Position numbers and translations under genes: made by a program. Below the pieces are notes generated by a model. The model searched no databases. It was not told the origin of the DNA and saw nothing but the letters and a program-made list of their open reading frames with translations. 64,000 nt of DNA, taken from positions 186,001-250,000 of the forward strand of contig NZ_QQTY01000005.1 of NCBI RefSeq assembly GCF_003670115.1. Direction: 5' to 3'. Source of the DNA: Natronorubrum halophilum. Lineage in GTDB: Archaea > Halobacteriota > Halobacteria > Halobacteriales > Natrialbaceae. This document shows, one piece after another, positions 37,180 through 45,671 of the stretch (the first letter of the stretch is position 1; every line of letters starts with the position of its first letter).

Positions 37180-38571
37180 TTAGCGCCGCTCTCGGTCCAC
37201 CACAGACGCTTGCACGACCGTTTCGGCGCGATGGATCACGTCGCGGATCGCGACGCCGGTTTCGGCGGCGATCGCCCGCGCGTCGTCGTACTCGGCACTT
37301 ACGTCGTACACCGTTCCATCCGCGTCGCTGGCGATTTTCACCGTCACCTCGTAGGACTCCCCGTCGAGGTCCACCGTCACGGTCTCGAACGTTCGATCTG
37401 CGATCCAGCGGTGGGTCGCCCCCGCGTCGCGAACGCCGAGCGTTCCCGTCTCCTCGGCGAGCGCTCGAGCCACCCGCTCTCGATCCGCGGGCTTGCAGAT
37501 CACCTTCACGAGGTGTCCCGGTCGCGACTTCTTCATCGTGACCGGCAGTATCGACACGTCTCGCGCGCCCGCGTCCGCGAGCGTCTCCTGCAGACCGCCG
37601 AGGATCTCCGGCGTCGCGTCGTCGAGGTTCGTCTCGAGGACGACGATCTCGTCCTTCGCGAGCGTCCCCCGTTCCCCGCCGTCGCCGATCAGCACCCGGA
37701 GGACGTTCGGGTGCGGATCGAGATCGTAGCCGCCAGCGCCGTAGCCCGACCCGTCGAGGTCGAGCGGCGGGAGCGCGTCGACGCCGTCGGCGAGGTGTCC
37801 GAGGATCGCCGCGCCGGTCGGCGTCAGTAACTCCGCATCGACCGGCCCGCCGCGAAGGGACCAGGTCGCCCGCTGGGCGATCTCGACCACCGCCGGCGTC
37901 GGAACGGGGTACTCCCCGTGGCTCATCGAGACGCTCCCGCCGCCGGTCGCGAGCGGGGTCGTCACGATTTCCGCCGGCTCGAGGTCGTGGCACAACAACG
38001 CCGAACCGACGACGTCCGCGATCGCGTCGTCGGCTCCGACCTCGTGGAAGTGAATGTCCTCGAGCGACTCGCCGTGGACGCTGGCCTCGGCCTCGCCGAG
38101 GAGTTCGAAGATCGCGAGGGCGTCCCGCTCGACCGCCGGCTCGAGCGCCAGTTCTTCGACGATCTCGCGGACCTCGAGATAGCTGCGGTGGGGGCCTTGA
38201 CCTTCGGCGTGGACGTGATCGTGAGTGTGATCCGCGTCACCGTCGTGGCTGTGACCCGTCTCCCCGTCGTGGTTGTGATCGGCGTGTCCCTCCTCGTGAT
38301 CGTGGCCGTGGCTGTGGTCATCCTCGTGGCCCTCGCCGTCGTCGTGACCCTCCTCGACGCGATCGGATTCGCTCCCGTCGCGACCGGTCAGGTACACGTC
38401 GACGGTCGTCGAGGAAATGCCGCACTTGACCGTCTCGTCGATCCGGTACTCCACCTCGAGGGCGTCCGTGACGGTCTCGAGAACGGTCGGGTCGGCACCG
38501 GCGTCGAGCAACGCGGCGAGGATCATGTCGCCGCTTGCGCCCATGCGGCCGTCGAATGCGAGGATGCTCAT
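37180..38571 (-). CDS. larC: LarC-type nickel insertion protein (DUF111)
   Basis: This 463-residue protein is of the LarC family, which inserts nickel into the pincer cofactor of lactate racemase-type enzymes. The N-terminus (LAFDGRMGASGDMILAALLD, from residue 4) and later motifs HFHEVGADDAIADVVG and TNLDDATPEILGG are characteristic. A His/Asp/Glu-rich insertion with about 16 histidines occupies residues 76-128, a probable nickel-binding reservoir. LarB, LarE and a racemase are not adjacent, so the client enzyme is unknown. The start at 38571 gives the standard N-terminus. Confidence 0.92.
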   Translation of the reverse strand: MSILAFDGRMGASGDMILAALLDAGADPTVLETVTDALEVEYRIDETVKCGISSTTVDVYLTGRDGSESDRVEEGHDDGEGHEDDHSHGHDHEEGHADHNHDGETGHSHDGDADHTHDHVHAEGQGPHRSYLEVREIVEELALEPAVERDALAIFELLGEAEASVHGESLEDIHFHEVGADDAIADVVGSALLCHDLEPAEIVTTPLATGGGSVSMSHGEYPVPTPAVVEIAQRATWSLRGGPVDAELLTPTGAAILGHLADGVDALPPLDLDGSGYGAGGYDLDPHPNVLRVLIGDGGERGTLAKDEIVVLETNLDDATPEILGGLQETLADAGARDVSILPVTMKKSRPGHLVKVICKPADRERVARALAEETGTLGVRDAGATHRWIADRTFETVTVDLDGESYEVTVKIASDADGTVYDVSAEYDDARAIAAETGVAIRDVIHRAETVVQASVVDRERR

Positions 38572-38827
38572 AGGAGTACTGTCGGACGGAACGATTTACA
38601 GGTTTTCGTCCGTGCCGACGGTCGCGTAGCCAGTCGTTGGAGAGACCCCTCTCGTCCGTCGACTGCTCGCCTGTCGGTACCACCAAAACCCACCGATGCC
38701 GGTACATCTATGTAGCTTCCTGTCGCAGATTCATGTGGTAGCATCTAGCACAGGCAACGACGTGGGCTAGCAAAAAACCTATCCGCTCACGAAGCGGAGT
38801 AATTGACATCACCGTCTACCCCGAATC

Positions 38828-41059
38828 ATGAATGAAGTTCAACTGGAGGTTGCGAAGGCATACCCGAACGACTCGGGTCGTGGTATCGCCCGACTCGACC
38901 CGGACACGCTGTTGCATCTCAAGCTGAGTCCGGGCGACATCATCGAAATCGAAGGTGCAGACACCACCGCGGCGAAGGTGTGGCGCGCCGACCGGCAGGA
39001 CTGGAACACGGATACGGTCCGCATCGACGGCTTCACCCGGCAAAACGCCGATGTGGGGATCGGCGAACGGGTGACGATCCGGAAAGCCGAAGCGACCAAA
39101 GCGGACAAACTCGTCCTCGCACCACCGGAAGAAGCGTCGGTCCAGTTCGGTTCCGACGCGGCTGGCATGGTCAAACGCCAGATCCTCAAACGGCCGGTCG
39201 TCGGCCGCGACATCGTGCCCGTGATGTCCTCGACGAACCATCCGTTCATGCGGTCGCCGGGGCAGGCGATCCCCCTGATCGCCGTCGAAACCGAACCCGA
39301 AGGGGTGGTTCTCATCACCGAAGATACCGACGTCGAACTCCGCGAAGAGCCCATCTCGGGCTTCGAGAAGACCGGAGGCGGGATCACGTACGAGGACATC
39401 GGCGGTCTCCAGGGCGAGATCCAGCGCGTCCGGGAGATGGTCGAACTCCCGATGAAACACCCGCAGATCTTCAAGAAGCTGGGGATCGAGCCGCCACAGG
39501 GCGTCTTGCTTCACGGGCCGCCCGGCACGGGGAAGACCCTTCTGGCGAAAGCCGTCGCCAACGAAACCTCCGCGAGTTTCTTCTCCATCGCGGGGCCGGA
39601 GATCATCTCGAAGTACTACGGCGAGTCCGAACAGCAACTCCGAGAGATTTTCGAGGACGCGAGCGAGGAGTCGCCGTCGATCATCTTCATCGACGAACTC
39701 GACTCCATCGCACCGAAACGGGAGGACGTCACCGGCGAAGTCGAACGCCGCGTCGTCGCCCAGCTGCTGACGATGATGGACGGCCTCGAGGCGCGGGGCC
39801 AAGTTATCGTCATCGCGGCGACCAACCGCGTCGACAGCGTCGACCCCGCCCTGCGTCGACCGGGCCGGTTCGACCGCGAGATCGAGATCGGCGTTCCCGA
39901 CGAGGTGGGTCGCGAGGAGATCCTCCAGATTCACACGCGCGGGATGCCCCTCTCGGACGACGTCAAGCTCGGCCACCTCGCCGACGAGACCCACGGCTTC
40001 GTCGGTGCCGACATCGAGTCGCTGACCAAAGAGGCCGCGATGAAGGCCCTGCGTCGGTACCTTCCGGAGATCGATCTCGACGAGGAGGATATCCCGCCGA
40101 GCCTGATCGACCGGATGATCGTCAAGCGCCAGGACTTCCGCGGCGCGTTGAACGAGGTCGAACCCTCGGCGATGCGGGAGGTGCTCGTCGAGTTGCCGAA
40201 GATCTCCTGGAACGACGTCGGCGGCCTCCACGACGCCAAAGAGCAGGTTCAGGAGTCCGTCGAGTGGCCGTTGAACAACCCCGAGCGCTTCGAACGGCTC
40301 GGGGTCGATCCGCCGTCCGGCGTGTTGCTCTACGGACCGCCCGGGACCGGAAAGACGCTGATGGCGAAGGCCGTCGCCAACGAGACCAACGCGAACTTCA
40401 TCTCGGTGCGCGGCCCGCAACTGCTTAGCAAGTGGGTCGGCGAGTCCGAGAAGGCCATCAGACAGACCTTCCGCAAGGCGCGGCAGGTCTCGCCGACGGT
40501 GATCTTCTTCGACGAACTCGACGCGCTGGCACCGGGCCGGGGCAGCGACACTGGCTCGAACGTCTCCGAACGGGTCGTCAATCAGCTCCTCACGGAACTC
40601 GACGGGCTCGAGGAGATGGAGAACGTGATGGTCATTGGCGCGACCAACCGGCCGGACATGATCGATCCCGCGCTGTTGCGCTCGGGTCGGTTCGATCGCC
40701 TCGTCATGATCGGCCAGCCCGACGTCGACGGCCGCGAGCGAATCCTCGACATTCACACGGAGGAGACGCCGCTGGCCGCCGACGTCACGCTCCGCGAGAT
40801 CGCCGAGATCACGGACGGCTACGTCGGCAGCGACCTCGAGTCGATCGCCCGCGAGTCGGCGATCGAGGCGCTGCGCGAGGACCACGAGGCCGACATCGTC
40901 GAGATGCGCCACTTCCGTCAGGCCATGGAGAACGTCCGACCGACGATCACCGACGACATCCTCGAGTACTACGAGCAGATCGAAGAGGAGTTCCAGGGTG
41001 GCGCCTCGGGTGGACCGGGTCCGGCGGGCCGTCGCGGCAGTCGGATCGGTTTCCAGTAA
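38828..41059 (+). CDS. Cdc48/VAT-type AAA ATPase
   Basis: This 743-residue unfoldase is the archaeal counterpart of Cdc48/p97, feeding proteins to the proteasome. The N-terminal double-psi-barrel and CDC48_2 domains cover residues 1-170. D1 carries Walker A GPPGTGKT (230-237), and D2 repeats GPPGTGKT near residue 503. Both have Walker B ([20 protein letters not shown]) and arginine-finger regions ([24 protein letters not shown]). A short Gly-rich tail follows. Length and order match haloarchaeal Cdc48 paralogues. The gene appears monocistronic. Confidence 0.97.
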   Translation: MNEVQLEVAKAYPNDSGRGIARLDPDTLLHLKLSPGDIIEIEGADTTAAKVWRADRQDWNTDTVRIDGFTRQNADVGIGERVTIRKAEATKADKLVLAPPEEASVQFGSDAAGMVKRQILKRPVVGRDIVPVMSSTNHPFMRSPGQAIPLIAVETEPEGVVLITEDTDVELREEPISGFEKTGGGITYEDIGGLQGEIQRVREMVELPMKHPQIFKKLGIEPPQGVLLHGPPGTGKTLLAKAVANETSASFFSIAGPEIISKYYGESEQQLREIFEDASEESPSIIFIDELDSIAPKREDVTGEVERRVVAQLLTMMDGLEARGQVIVIAATNRVDSVDPALRRPGRFDREIEIGVPDEVGREEILQIHTRGMPLSDDVKLGHLADETHGFVGADIESLTKEAAMKALRRYLPEIDLDEEDIPPSLIDRMIVKRQDFRGALNEVEPSAMREVLVELPKISWNDVGGLHDAKEQVQESVEWPLNNPERFERLGVDPPSGVLLYGPPGTGKTLMAKAVANETNANFISVRGPQLLSKWVGESEKAIRQTFRKARQVSPTVIFFDELDALAPGRGSDTGSNVSERVVNQLLTELDGLEEMENVMVIGATNRPDMIDPALLRSGRFDRLVMIGQPDVDGRERILDIHTEETPLAADVTLREIAEITDGYVGSDLESIARESAIEALREDHEADIVEMRHFRQAMENVRPTITDDILEYYEQIEEEFQGGASGGPGPAGRRGSRIGFQ

Positions 41060-41338
41060 CCGCTCGCCGATCGTCCGTTTCGGCTCTCGGTACTGTCACG
41101 GATCTTATTTGAAGGCCGCGTCTTCCGGCGGGTAATCATTGTTTTCCGGCAGTATCCATCGATTAGCGGCGCACTATCCTCGACGAACGGGTGACGGTGA
41201 GACGGCCGCTCGGCGACGAAAATCGCGACCTATCGGTTCAGACTCCCTAGTTGCGGTGAATCGTCCGCAACCGACTGAAACGGTCGCATCGATATATGCG
41301 CGGGGATAGTGATCCATGAAACACAGTTGACTAATTCG

Positions 41339-41617
41339 ATGTCGAACCCGCCTTCCGCTCACGATCAGGACGCGACTGCCCGCGAGACGGCCGACGGACA
41401 GGAGAATGTCGACGGAGCGCTCGAAACCGTGGCGCCGACGCTCGCCGGACCGATTCGAATGGCGGGCTTTTGGGGAGCGATCGCGTTGCCGATTCTGTAC
41501 CTTCCAGTGCTTGCGAACGGCCTTTCAACGTCGTTCGAGGCCGGACTCTTTCTCGGACTCATCCTCCTGAACCTCGTCGCGTTGTACGTCGGACACGCCC
41601 ACCACCGTCGCCAGTAG
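41339..41617 (+). CDS. Small two-helix membrane protein, 92 aa
   Basis: This 92-residue product has an acidic soluble N-terminus (residues 1-38), then two hydrophobic helices, about residues 41-60 and 64-85, and a short basic tail (GHAHHRRQ). The ATG at 41339 is preferred; another in-frame ATG lies 10 codons upstream at 41309, close after a TATA-like stretch (gatatatgc). The EamA transporter gene converges on it from the right with 39 bp between the stops. No function is recognised. Confidence 0.65.
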   Translation: MSNPPSAHDQDATARETADGQENVDGALETVAPTLAGPIRMAGFWGAIALPILYLPVLANGLSTSFEAGLFLGLILLNLVALYVGHAHHRRQ

Positions 41618-41656
41618 CTCGCGCGTCGGCCATTGCCGCCAGTCAGGGGATTTCGC

Positions 41657-42583
41657 TCACTCGCTCGAGGTGCGTCGTCGAACGTACCCGAACTCCTCGC
41701 GCAGCGCTTTGCGCTTGACGAGGACGAAACCGGCGGCGATGAATCCGAATCCGATGGCGGTCGTTACGTCGATGACCTCCCCCAGATAGAGCCAGCCAAC
41801 CAGCGCGGCGAAGATCGGCGCGACGTAGGAGACCATGTTGATCTCGACGGCACCGAGTCGCTCGAGCAGATCGAAGTAGAGGAGAAAGCCGATCGCGCTC
41901 GCGACGACCGCGAGATAGCCGAGCGCTCCGAGCGCTTCGGGATGGGTCCAGGCCGACGGCTCGATCGGCTCGGCCAGCGCGAAACTCACACCGTGCATCA
42001 GGAGGGCACCGCCGAGCATCGACCACGCTTCCATCGTCTCGATCGGGATCGCGGCGTCGATACGGCGGGTGAGGACGCCGCCGAGTGCGAACGCGGTTGC
42101 CGCAGCAAAGACCAGCGCCGTCGCGATGACGTCCGTCGTCAGCAGGTTCGACGGATCGGGTTGGGCGATCACGCCGACGCCGACCAGACCGAGGAGGAGG
42201 CCGGCGACGCCGACGGTCGACAGCGCGTCGGACGGGACGAGTACTCGAGCGAAACCGGTCGTCAGAACGGGTGACAGGCTCACGACGATCGCGGCCGCGG
42301 CTGCCGTCGTGTTCTGCTGACCGACGAACAGGAAGGCGTGATAGGCCGCGATCAACAGCGTCGCCCCGACGGCGACCAGCAGCCACTCGTCACGGCCGCT
42401 CGGATACCAGTCGTCGACGGCGGCGGCCGCGTACGCGAGCATGAGGACGCCCGCGATGTCGTAGCGCAACGCTGCAAACAGTACCGGTGGAAAGTACTCG
42501 AGACCCGCGCTGATTGCGACGAACGCAGTGCCCCAGATGCCTGCGAGGGCCACGAAGAGTGCGAGATTCCGATACCGACTCAT
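41657..42583 (-). CDS. DMT-superfamily transporter, EamA family
   Basis: This 308-residue membrane protein has ten predicted helices in two EamA repeats. The first includes ALAGIWGTAFVAISAGLEYF at the N-terminus and PVLFAALRYDIAG. The second includes the Trp-flanked helix around MLGGALLMHGVSFALAE and YLAVVASAIGFLLYFDLLER, with PIFAALVGWLYLGEV near the end. These are hallmarks of drug/metabolite exporters such as RhaT and YdcZ relatives. The substrate is not predictable. It is monocistronic, divergent from nothing, with an HTH regulator upstream on the same strand. Confidence 0.9.
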   Translation of the reverse strand: MSRYRNLALFVALAGIWGTAFVAISAGLEYFPPVLFAALRYDIAGVLMLAYAAAAVDDWYPSGRDEWLLVAVGATLLIAAYHAFLFVGQQNTTAAAAAIVVSLSPVLTTGFARVLVPSDALSTVGVAGLLLGLVGVGVIAQPDPSNLLTTDVIATALVFAAATAFALGGVLTRRIDAAIPIETMEAWSMLGGALLMHGVSFALAEPIEPSAWTHPEALGALGYLAVVASAIGFLLYFDLLERLGAVEINMVSYVAPIFAALVGWLYLGEVIDVTTAIGFGFIAAGFVLVKRKALREEFGYVRRRTSSE

Positions 42584-42751
42584 ATCGAACGTCTCGCCAG
42601 TGCGCTTCTACATGTTTCGATTTAAAATTCGATCGACGGCTCGCTGGAAGCGGTGCCGCTTCGGTTTCGCCGTTCGAAACGGCGGGCGGAATCGATGGAG
42701 TAGTGCTGATCGCGGATACGGGTAAAAACGACGGGCGCCGGAGGAACCGGC

Positions 42752-43117
42752 TCAGAGCGACGGCAGCTGGCGGATTTCGGGGTCTTCCTCGGTCTGTTTG
42801 AACTGCTCCAATAGCGGCTTGATGTCGTCGAACCCGTTCGCGAGGACGACGTCGCCGCTTCGCAGATCGTACTCGATGATGCCGTAATCCTCGAGTCGCG
42901 GCAGGTGGTTGTGAACCAGCGAGACGTAAAGCCGCTGCCTGGTCTCCTTGTCGATGTGAGACGGACGCACGTCGTATTCCCAGGCGGCGATCTGGGCCAC
43001 GACGTCCTCGAGGTTCGTCTCTCGGTGTTCCGCCAGTTGATAGAGCAGGTACCGACGCTCGGATTCCGCGAGGAGAGAGCAGGCTGCTTCCATCCGGGTG
43101 GCGTTTGCGTCGTTCAT
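42752..43117 (-). CDS. DUF7344-type winged-helix regulator
   Basis: This 121-residue protein carries a winged helix-turn-helix of the haloarchaeal DUF7344/ArsR-like type. It starts with a helix (ACSLLAESERRYLLYQLAEH), followed by the recognition region around RQRLYVSLVHNHLPRLEDYG and IIEYDLRSGDVVLANG. Such small proteins are probable transcription factors. It precedes the EamA transporter gene on the same strand by 168 nt and could regulate it, although that is inference. The start at 43117 gives a short acidic leader MNDANATRMEA. Confidence 0.82.
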   Translation of the reverse strand: MNDANATRMEAACSLLAESERRYLLYQLAEHRETNLEDVVAQIAAWEYDVRPSHIDKETRQRLYVSLVHNHLPRLEDYGIIEYDLRSGDVVLANGFDDIKPLLEQFKQTEEDPEIRQLPSL

Positions 43118-43294
43118 ACTCGTTCATGGCACCCGGCCATATTACACCTGCTGCCAACACAGATTGGTTTCGTAATCCGAACGGTCGCCCTTTGTTACTC
43201 GTAAATGCGTTAATTCCGGGCGTTACAGCGAGTCTAACGGGGTTCGTTAAAAAGAGCCGTCGGTCTCCGCTCGCCCCGGTTTAACTTCTATCTG

Positions 43295-43552
43295 TTATGT
43301 CTGCGAGTCCGGTTCGCCGGTCTTTCCATGGAGGTGGTAAACGGCCGGGTGAGATCCATCCGCGAGATCCGGATTGGAGCCGTCGACTTCCGGCGGCGTC
43401 GGTTTGGACAGTGGAGAACCGAACCCACTCAGGACGTCGGTTATACTATCCATGTTGTCGACGGCGGAGTCCATCGACTGTCGAAATTCCAGACTGTCGA
43501 ACGGCTCGACCTCGTTTTTCATCGGCAGGAAAATGGTGCGGAACGACGTCAC
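43295..43552 (-). CDS. Possible small protein, unrecognised
   Basis: This 85-codon frame reads MTSFRTIFLPMKNEVEPFDS and then a moderately acidic chain (FRQSMDSAVDNMDSITDVLS). An inner ATG at 43522 would give 75 residues. Composition is compatible with a haloarchaeal protein, but there is no motif and no clear promoter. It lies in a short accessory pocket between the regulator and the RNase H gene, together with the 54-residue frame at 43605. It may be a relic rather than a functional gene. Confidence 0.3.
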   Translation of the reverse strand: MTSFRTIFLPMKNEVEPFDSLEFRQSMDSAVDNMDSITDVLSGFGSPLSKPTPPEVDGSNPDLADGSHPAVYHLHGKTGEPDSQT

Positions 43553-43604
43553 TTCCAGACTCGGGCGTCGTCGGGTTCTACGTCTCGACGCCGTTAGGTT
43601 GGAC

Positions 43605-43769
43605 TTAGTCGATGAAGGTTGTCTCGTCGGCCAGCAACGAACTTACGCGACCGGAGTCGGAACGTTCGCCTTCGAAGATCAGCTCCTCGAGGTCCGGGAC
43701 GTCGCCCAGTTGCCTCGGTAAGTTCACCAACGTACGTCGATAGATACTCTGGTTGACAGCACCTTTCAT
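43605..43769 (-). CDS. Possible 54-residue protein
   Basis: The ATG at 43769 opens a 54-codon frame (MKGAVNQSIYRRTLVNLPRQ, then acidic sequence with DVPDLEELIFEGE) ending with TAA at 43605-43607. Codon use and the acidic, helical character look genuine. A TATA-like atatct element lies about 30 nt upstream. No family is recognised. It might also be the surviving piece of a longer gene. Confidence 0.4.
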   Translation of the reverse strand: MKGAVNQSIYRRTLVNLPRQLGDVPDLEELIFEGERSDSGRVSSLLADETTFID

Positions 43770-43933
43770 ATCCCGTAGAATGCCAGATGATTGGTTGCAG
43801 ATATTGGGGTCTAGCGGCCGTTATACAGTGGTCCACACACTAAGGTACGATTCCGTACGTCGAACCCACAGTATAAATCATCCGTCGGTCTGTCGCACGG
43901 ACCGATTTCTGGCATAACTTTAAGAAACCTACG

Positions 43934-43948
43934 ACTCGTACTACGAGT
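43934..43948. promoter_or_regulatory. Palindrome abutting the RNase H start codon
   Basis: A perfect 7+1+7 palindrome, actcgta-c-tacgagt, ends directly before the ATG at 43949. The TATA-like actttaag element lies about 28 nt upstream of the ATG. The palindrome therefore covers the expected transcription start and could be an operator. Confidence 0.45.
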
Positions 43949-44584
43949 ATGGCCGCTCACGGCCGGTCCGCACTGCGTGACCTGTTCGACGAGTCGCCCA
44001 CACCACATATCGCCCACCCCCCACACACCCATCATCGTGACTTCTACGTCGCTACTGATGGGTCGTTTCGGGAGTCGGGCGGTGGACTGGGCGCCGTCAT
44101 CGAAACGCGCGACGGCACTCGCGTTGCCCGCGTCGCGACGGCGGATACCCCGCCCGACAACAACGTGGCCGAGTATCGAGCCCTCCACCTCGGACTCGAC
44201 GTACTGGCCGCTCGCGCTCCGCGAGACGCCTGCGTCGGTGTCCTCATCGATCACGACGCACTCGCCAGCAACGTTAACGCCACCATTCTCGCGACGAATC
44301 ACCCGGACGGGAAAGCGCCGCGACCCGTTTCGGTTCCCGCCGCAACGCGTCATCACTGGCGCGGGATTCAGGCCCGACTCAACGGCTTCGCCGAGGTCCG
44401 GGCCGCACGCATCGACAGCGACCAGAACCCTGCACACCCGCTTGCGAACACGCCCGAACACTACCAGCACGTCAACCGGGAATCCGACCGCTGCGTCCTC
44501 TCCGAGACGCCGGACCCGGCCGCAGCGGAGTTCCCACCGCCGTCCCGGGCCAACCGCAACGGCGGCGGACGCGCCTCGGACTGA
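43949..44584 (+). CDS. Ribonuclease H-fold protein (archaeal RNase HI-like)
   Basis: Predicted nuclease of the RNase H fold, 211 aa, cutting RNA in RNA-DNA hybrids. The catalytic acids are visible: Asp in YVATDGSFRESGGG (near residue 37), Glu in NVAEYRALHLGLD (near residue 73), Asp in LIDHDALASN (near residue 100) and a later Asp in RIDSDQNPAH (near residue 153). A His-rich N-terminus of about 30 residues (HIAHPPHTHHRD) precedes the domain, and a Pro/Gly/Asn-rich tail follows. It lies 112 nt before the DUF2240 gene on the same strand. Confidence 0.88.
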   Translation: MAAHGRSALRDLFDESPTPHIAHPPHTHHRDFYVATDGSFRESGGGLGAVIETRDGTRVARVATADTPPDNNVAEYRALHLGLDVLAARAPRDACVGVLIDHDALASNVNATILATNHPDGKAPRPVSVPAATRHHWRGIQARLNGFAEVRAARIDSDQNPAHPLANTPEHYQHVNRESDRCVLSETPDPAAAEFPPPSRANRNGGGRASD

Positions 44585-44696
44585 CGACCGCGTCGAGTCC
44601 GACCTCGAGTCACGTCTGCGAGGGACGTCGCAGAGTCGGCCGTTTCGGCGACCGGAACCGCCATCGTTATTTCGTCGTTCCGGCGATGCATAGTCG

Positions 44697-45167
44697 ATGA
44701 GCCTTCGCGTCGCGGTCGCCGCCCCGTTCATCCAGAACGGTACCGAGTCCCTGCAGGAAAACGAATTCGTCGTCGCGCTCTCGCTCGATCGCGACTGGTT
44801 CTCGCCCGACCAGTCCAAGCGCCTGATCGACGTCGCGACGCGGGACGGCCTGCTCGAGCGAACCGACGACGGTCTCGAGGTGACGTTCGATCCCGCCGCG
44901 GTCACCGTTCCCGAGGAGTTCGTTCCCGACGAGGACCTCCTGCGGGAACGCTCCGCGTTCGAACGCGTCCTCGACGCGCTCGTCGCCGACGGTGTGGAGA
45001 AACACGAGGCGGTCGGCGCGATCAATACGCTCCAGCAGGAACTCGGGCTGACGATCGAGGTCGCCGCCGTCGTCTACGCCCGCCGGGAGGGAGTCGACGT
45101 AACCGACCTCGTCCCCATCGCTCGCTCGGCGTTGGACGGGAGCGATTCCGAAGCCGAAGGGCGTTAG
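44697..45167 (+). CDS. DUF2240 family protein
   Basis: This 156-residue protein matches the archaeal DUF2240 family (MSLRVAVAAPFIQNGTESLQ start). It is predicted mainly helical, with a winged-helix-like middle part (DQSKRLIDVATRDGLLERTD, then GLEVTFDPAAVTVPEEF) and a C-terminal helical domain. No catalytic motif is seen, and the function is unknown. It lies between the RNase H gene and a 125-residue protein gene on the same strand, with a gap of 24 nt to the latter, so an operon is likely. Confidence 0.85.
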   Translation: MSLRVAVAAPFIQNGTESLQENEFVVALSLDRDWFSPDQSKRLIDVATRDGLLERTDDGLEVTFDPAAVTVPEEFVPDEDLLRERSAFERVLDALVADGVEKHEAVGAINTLQQELGLTIEVAAVVYARREGVDVTDLVPIARSALDGSDSEAEGR

Positions 45168-45191
45168 TCTCCGGCCGACCGACCGGCACGT

Positions 45192-45569
45192 ATGGTCGAG
45201 GAGCGCATCACCGACGGTCGCCGAATCGCCGAGTTACTCGCGTCCGAACTCGACGGCCGCGAGGACGGTCTACTCGAGTTCGTGCGCGTCACTAACGCCG
45301 ATCGCGACGTCGAGCCGACGGCCGACGGATCGCGCGCGTACGACGTAACGTTCCGTGACGACCGAATCGCGCAGGCGTTCGTCCACGAGGACCGAGTCCG
45401 CCTCGAGTTCGAGAGGGGACAGGACGTCGCAGCCGAGACGGGCGACGAACTCGAGTTACGCGTACGGCCGAAAGCGACCCGGCCGCCACGAACGCTCGTT
45501 TTCGCCGAGAGCGGCGCGGCCGTCAAACGAGTGACGGACGTGGTCGTAGCCGTGAGCCGGTCGCTGTAG
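45192..45569 (+). CDS. Conserved haloarchaeal protein, function unknown
   Basis: This 125-residue soluble protein starts MVEERITDGRRIAELLASEL. The remainder is beta-rich (AYDVTFRDDRIAQAFVHEDR, then VRLEFERGQDVAAETGDE). The C-terminus ends AVKRVTDVVVAVSRSL. I recall it as a haloarchaeal family adjacent to DUF2240 but cannot assign a function. The 24-nt gap to the preceding gene implies co-transcription. The beta-helix gene converges from the right. Confidence 0.75.
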   Translation: MVEERITDGRRIAELLASELDGREDGLLEFVRVTNADRDVEPTADGSRAYDVTFRDDRIAQAFVHEDRVRLEFERGQDVAAETGDELELRVRPKATRPPRTLVFAESGAAVKRVTDVVVAVSRSL

Positions 45570-45671
45570 TCGCTTCGCTTCGTCGTCGTTCGCCTCAGCA
45601 GTCGTCGGACGGTACGCGGCCGGAACAGGCGTCGCCGAGCGGGGAACTCGAACGACGTGCCGTCTACCCTC

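Noticed and set aside
38160-38350. Repetitive-looking gtg/cac-rich stretch
   Set aside because: It is the codon pattern of the His/Asp/Glu-rich loop of larC rather than a separate DNA repeat.
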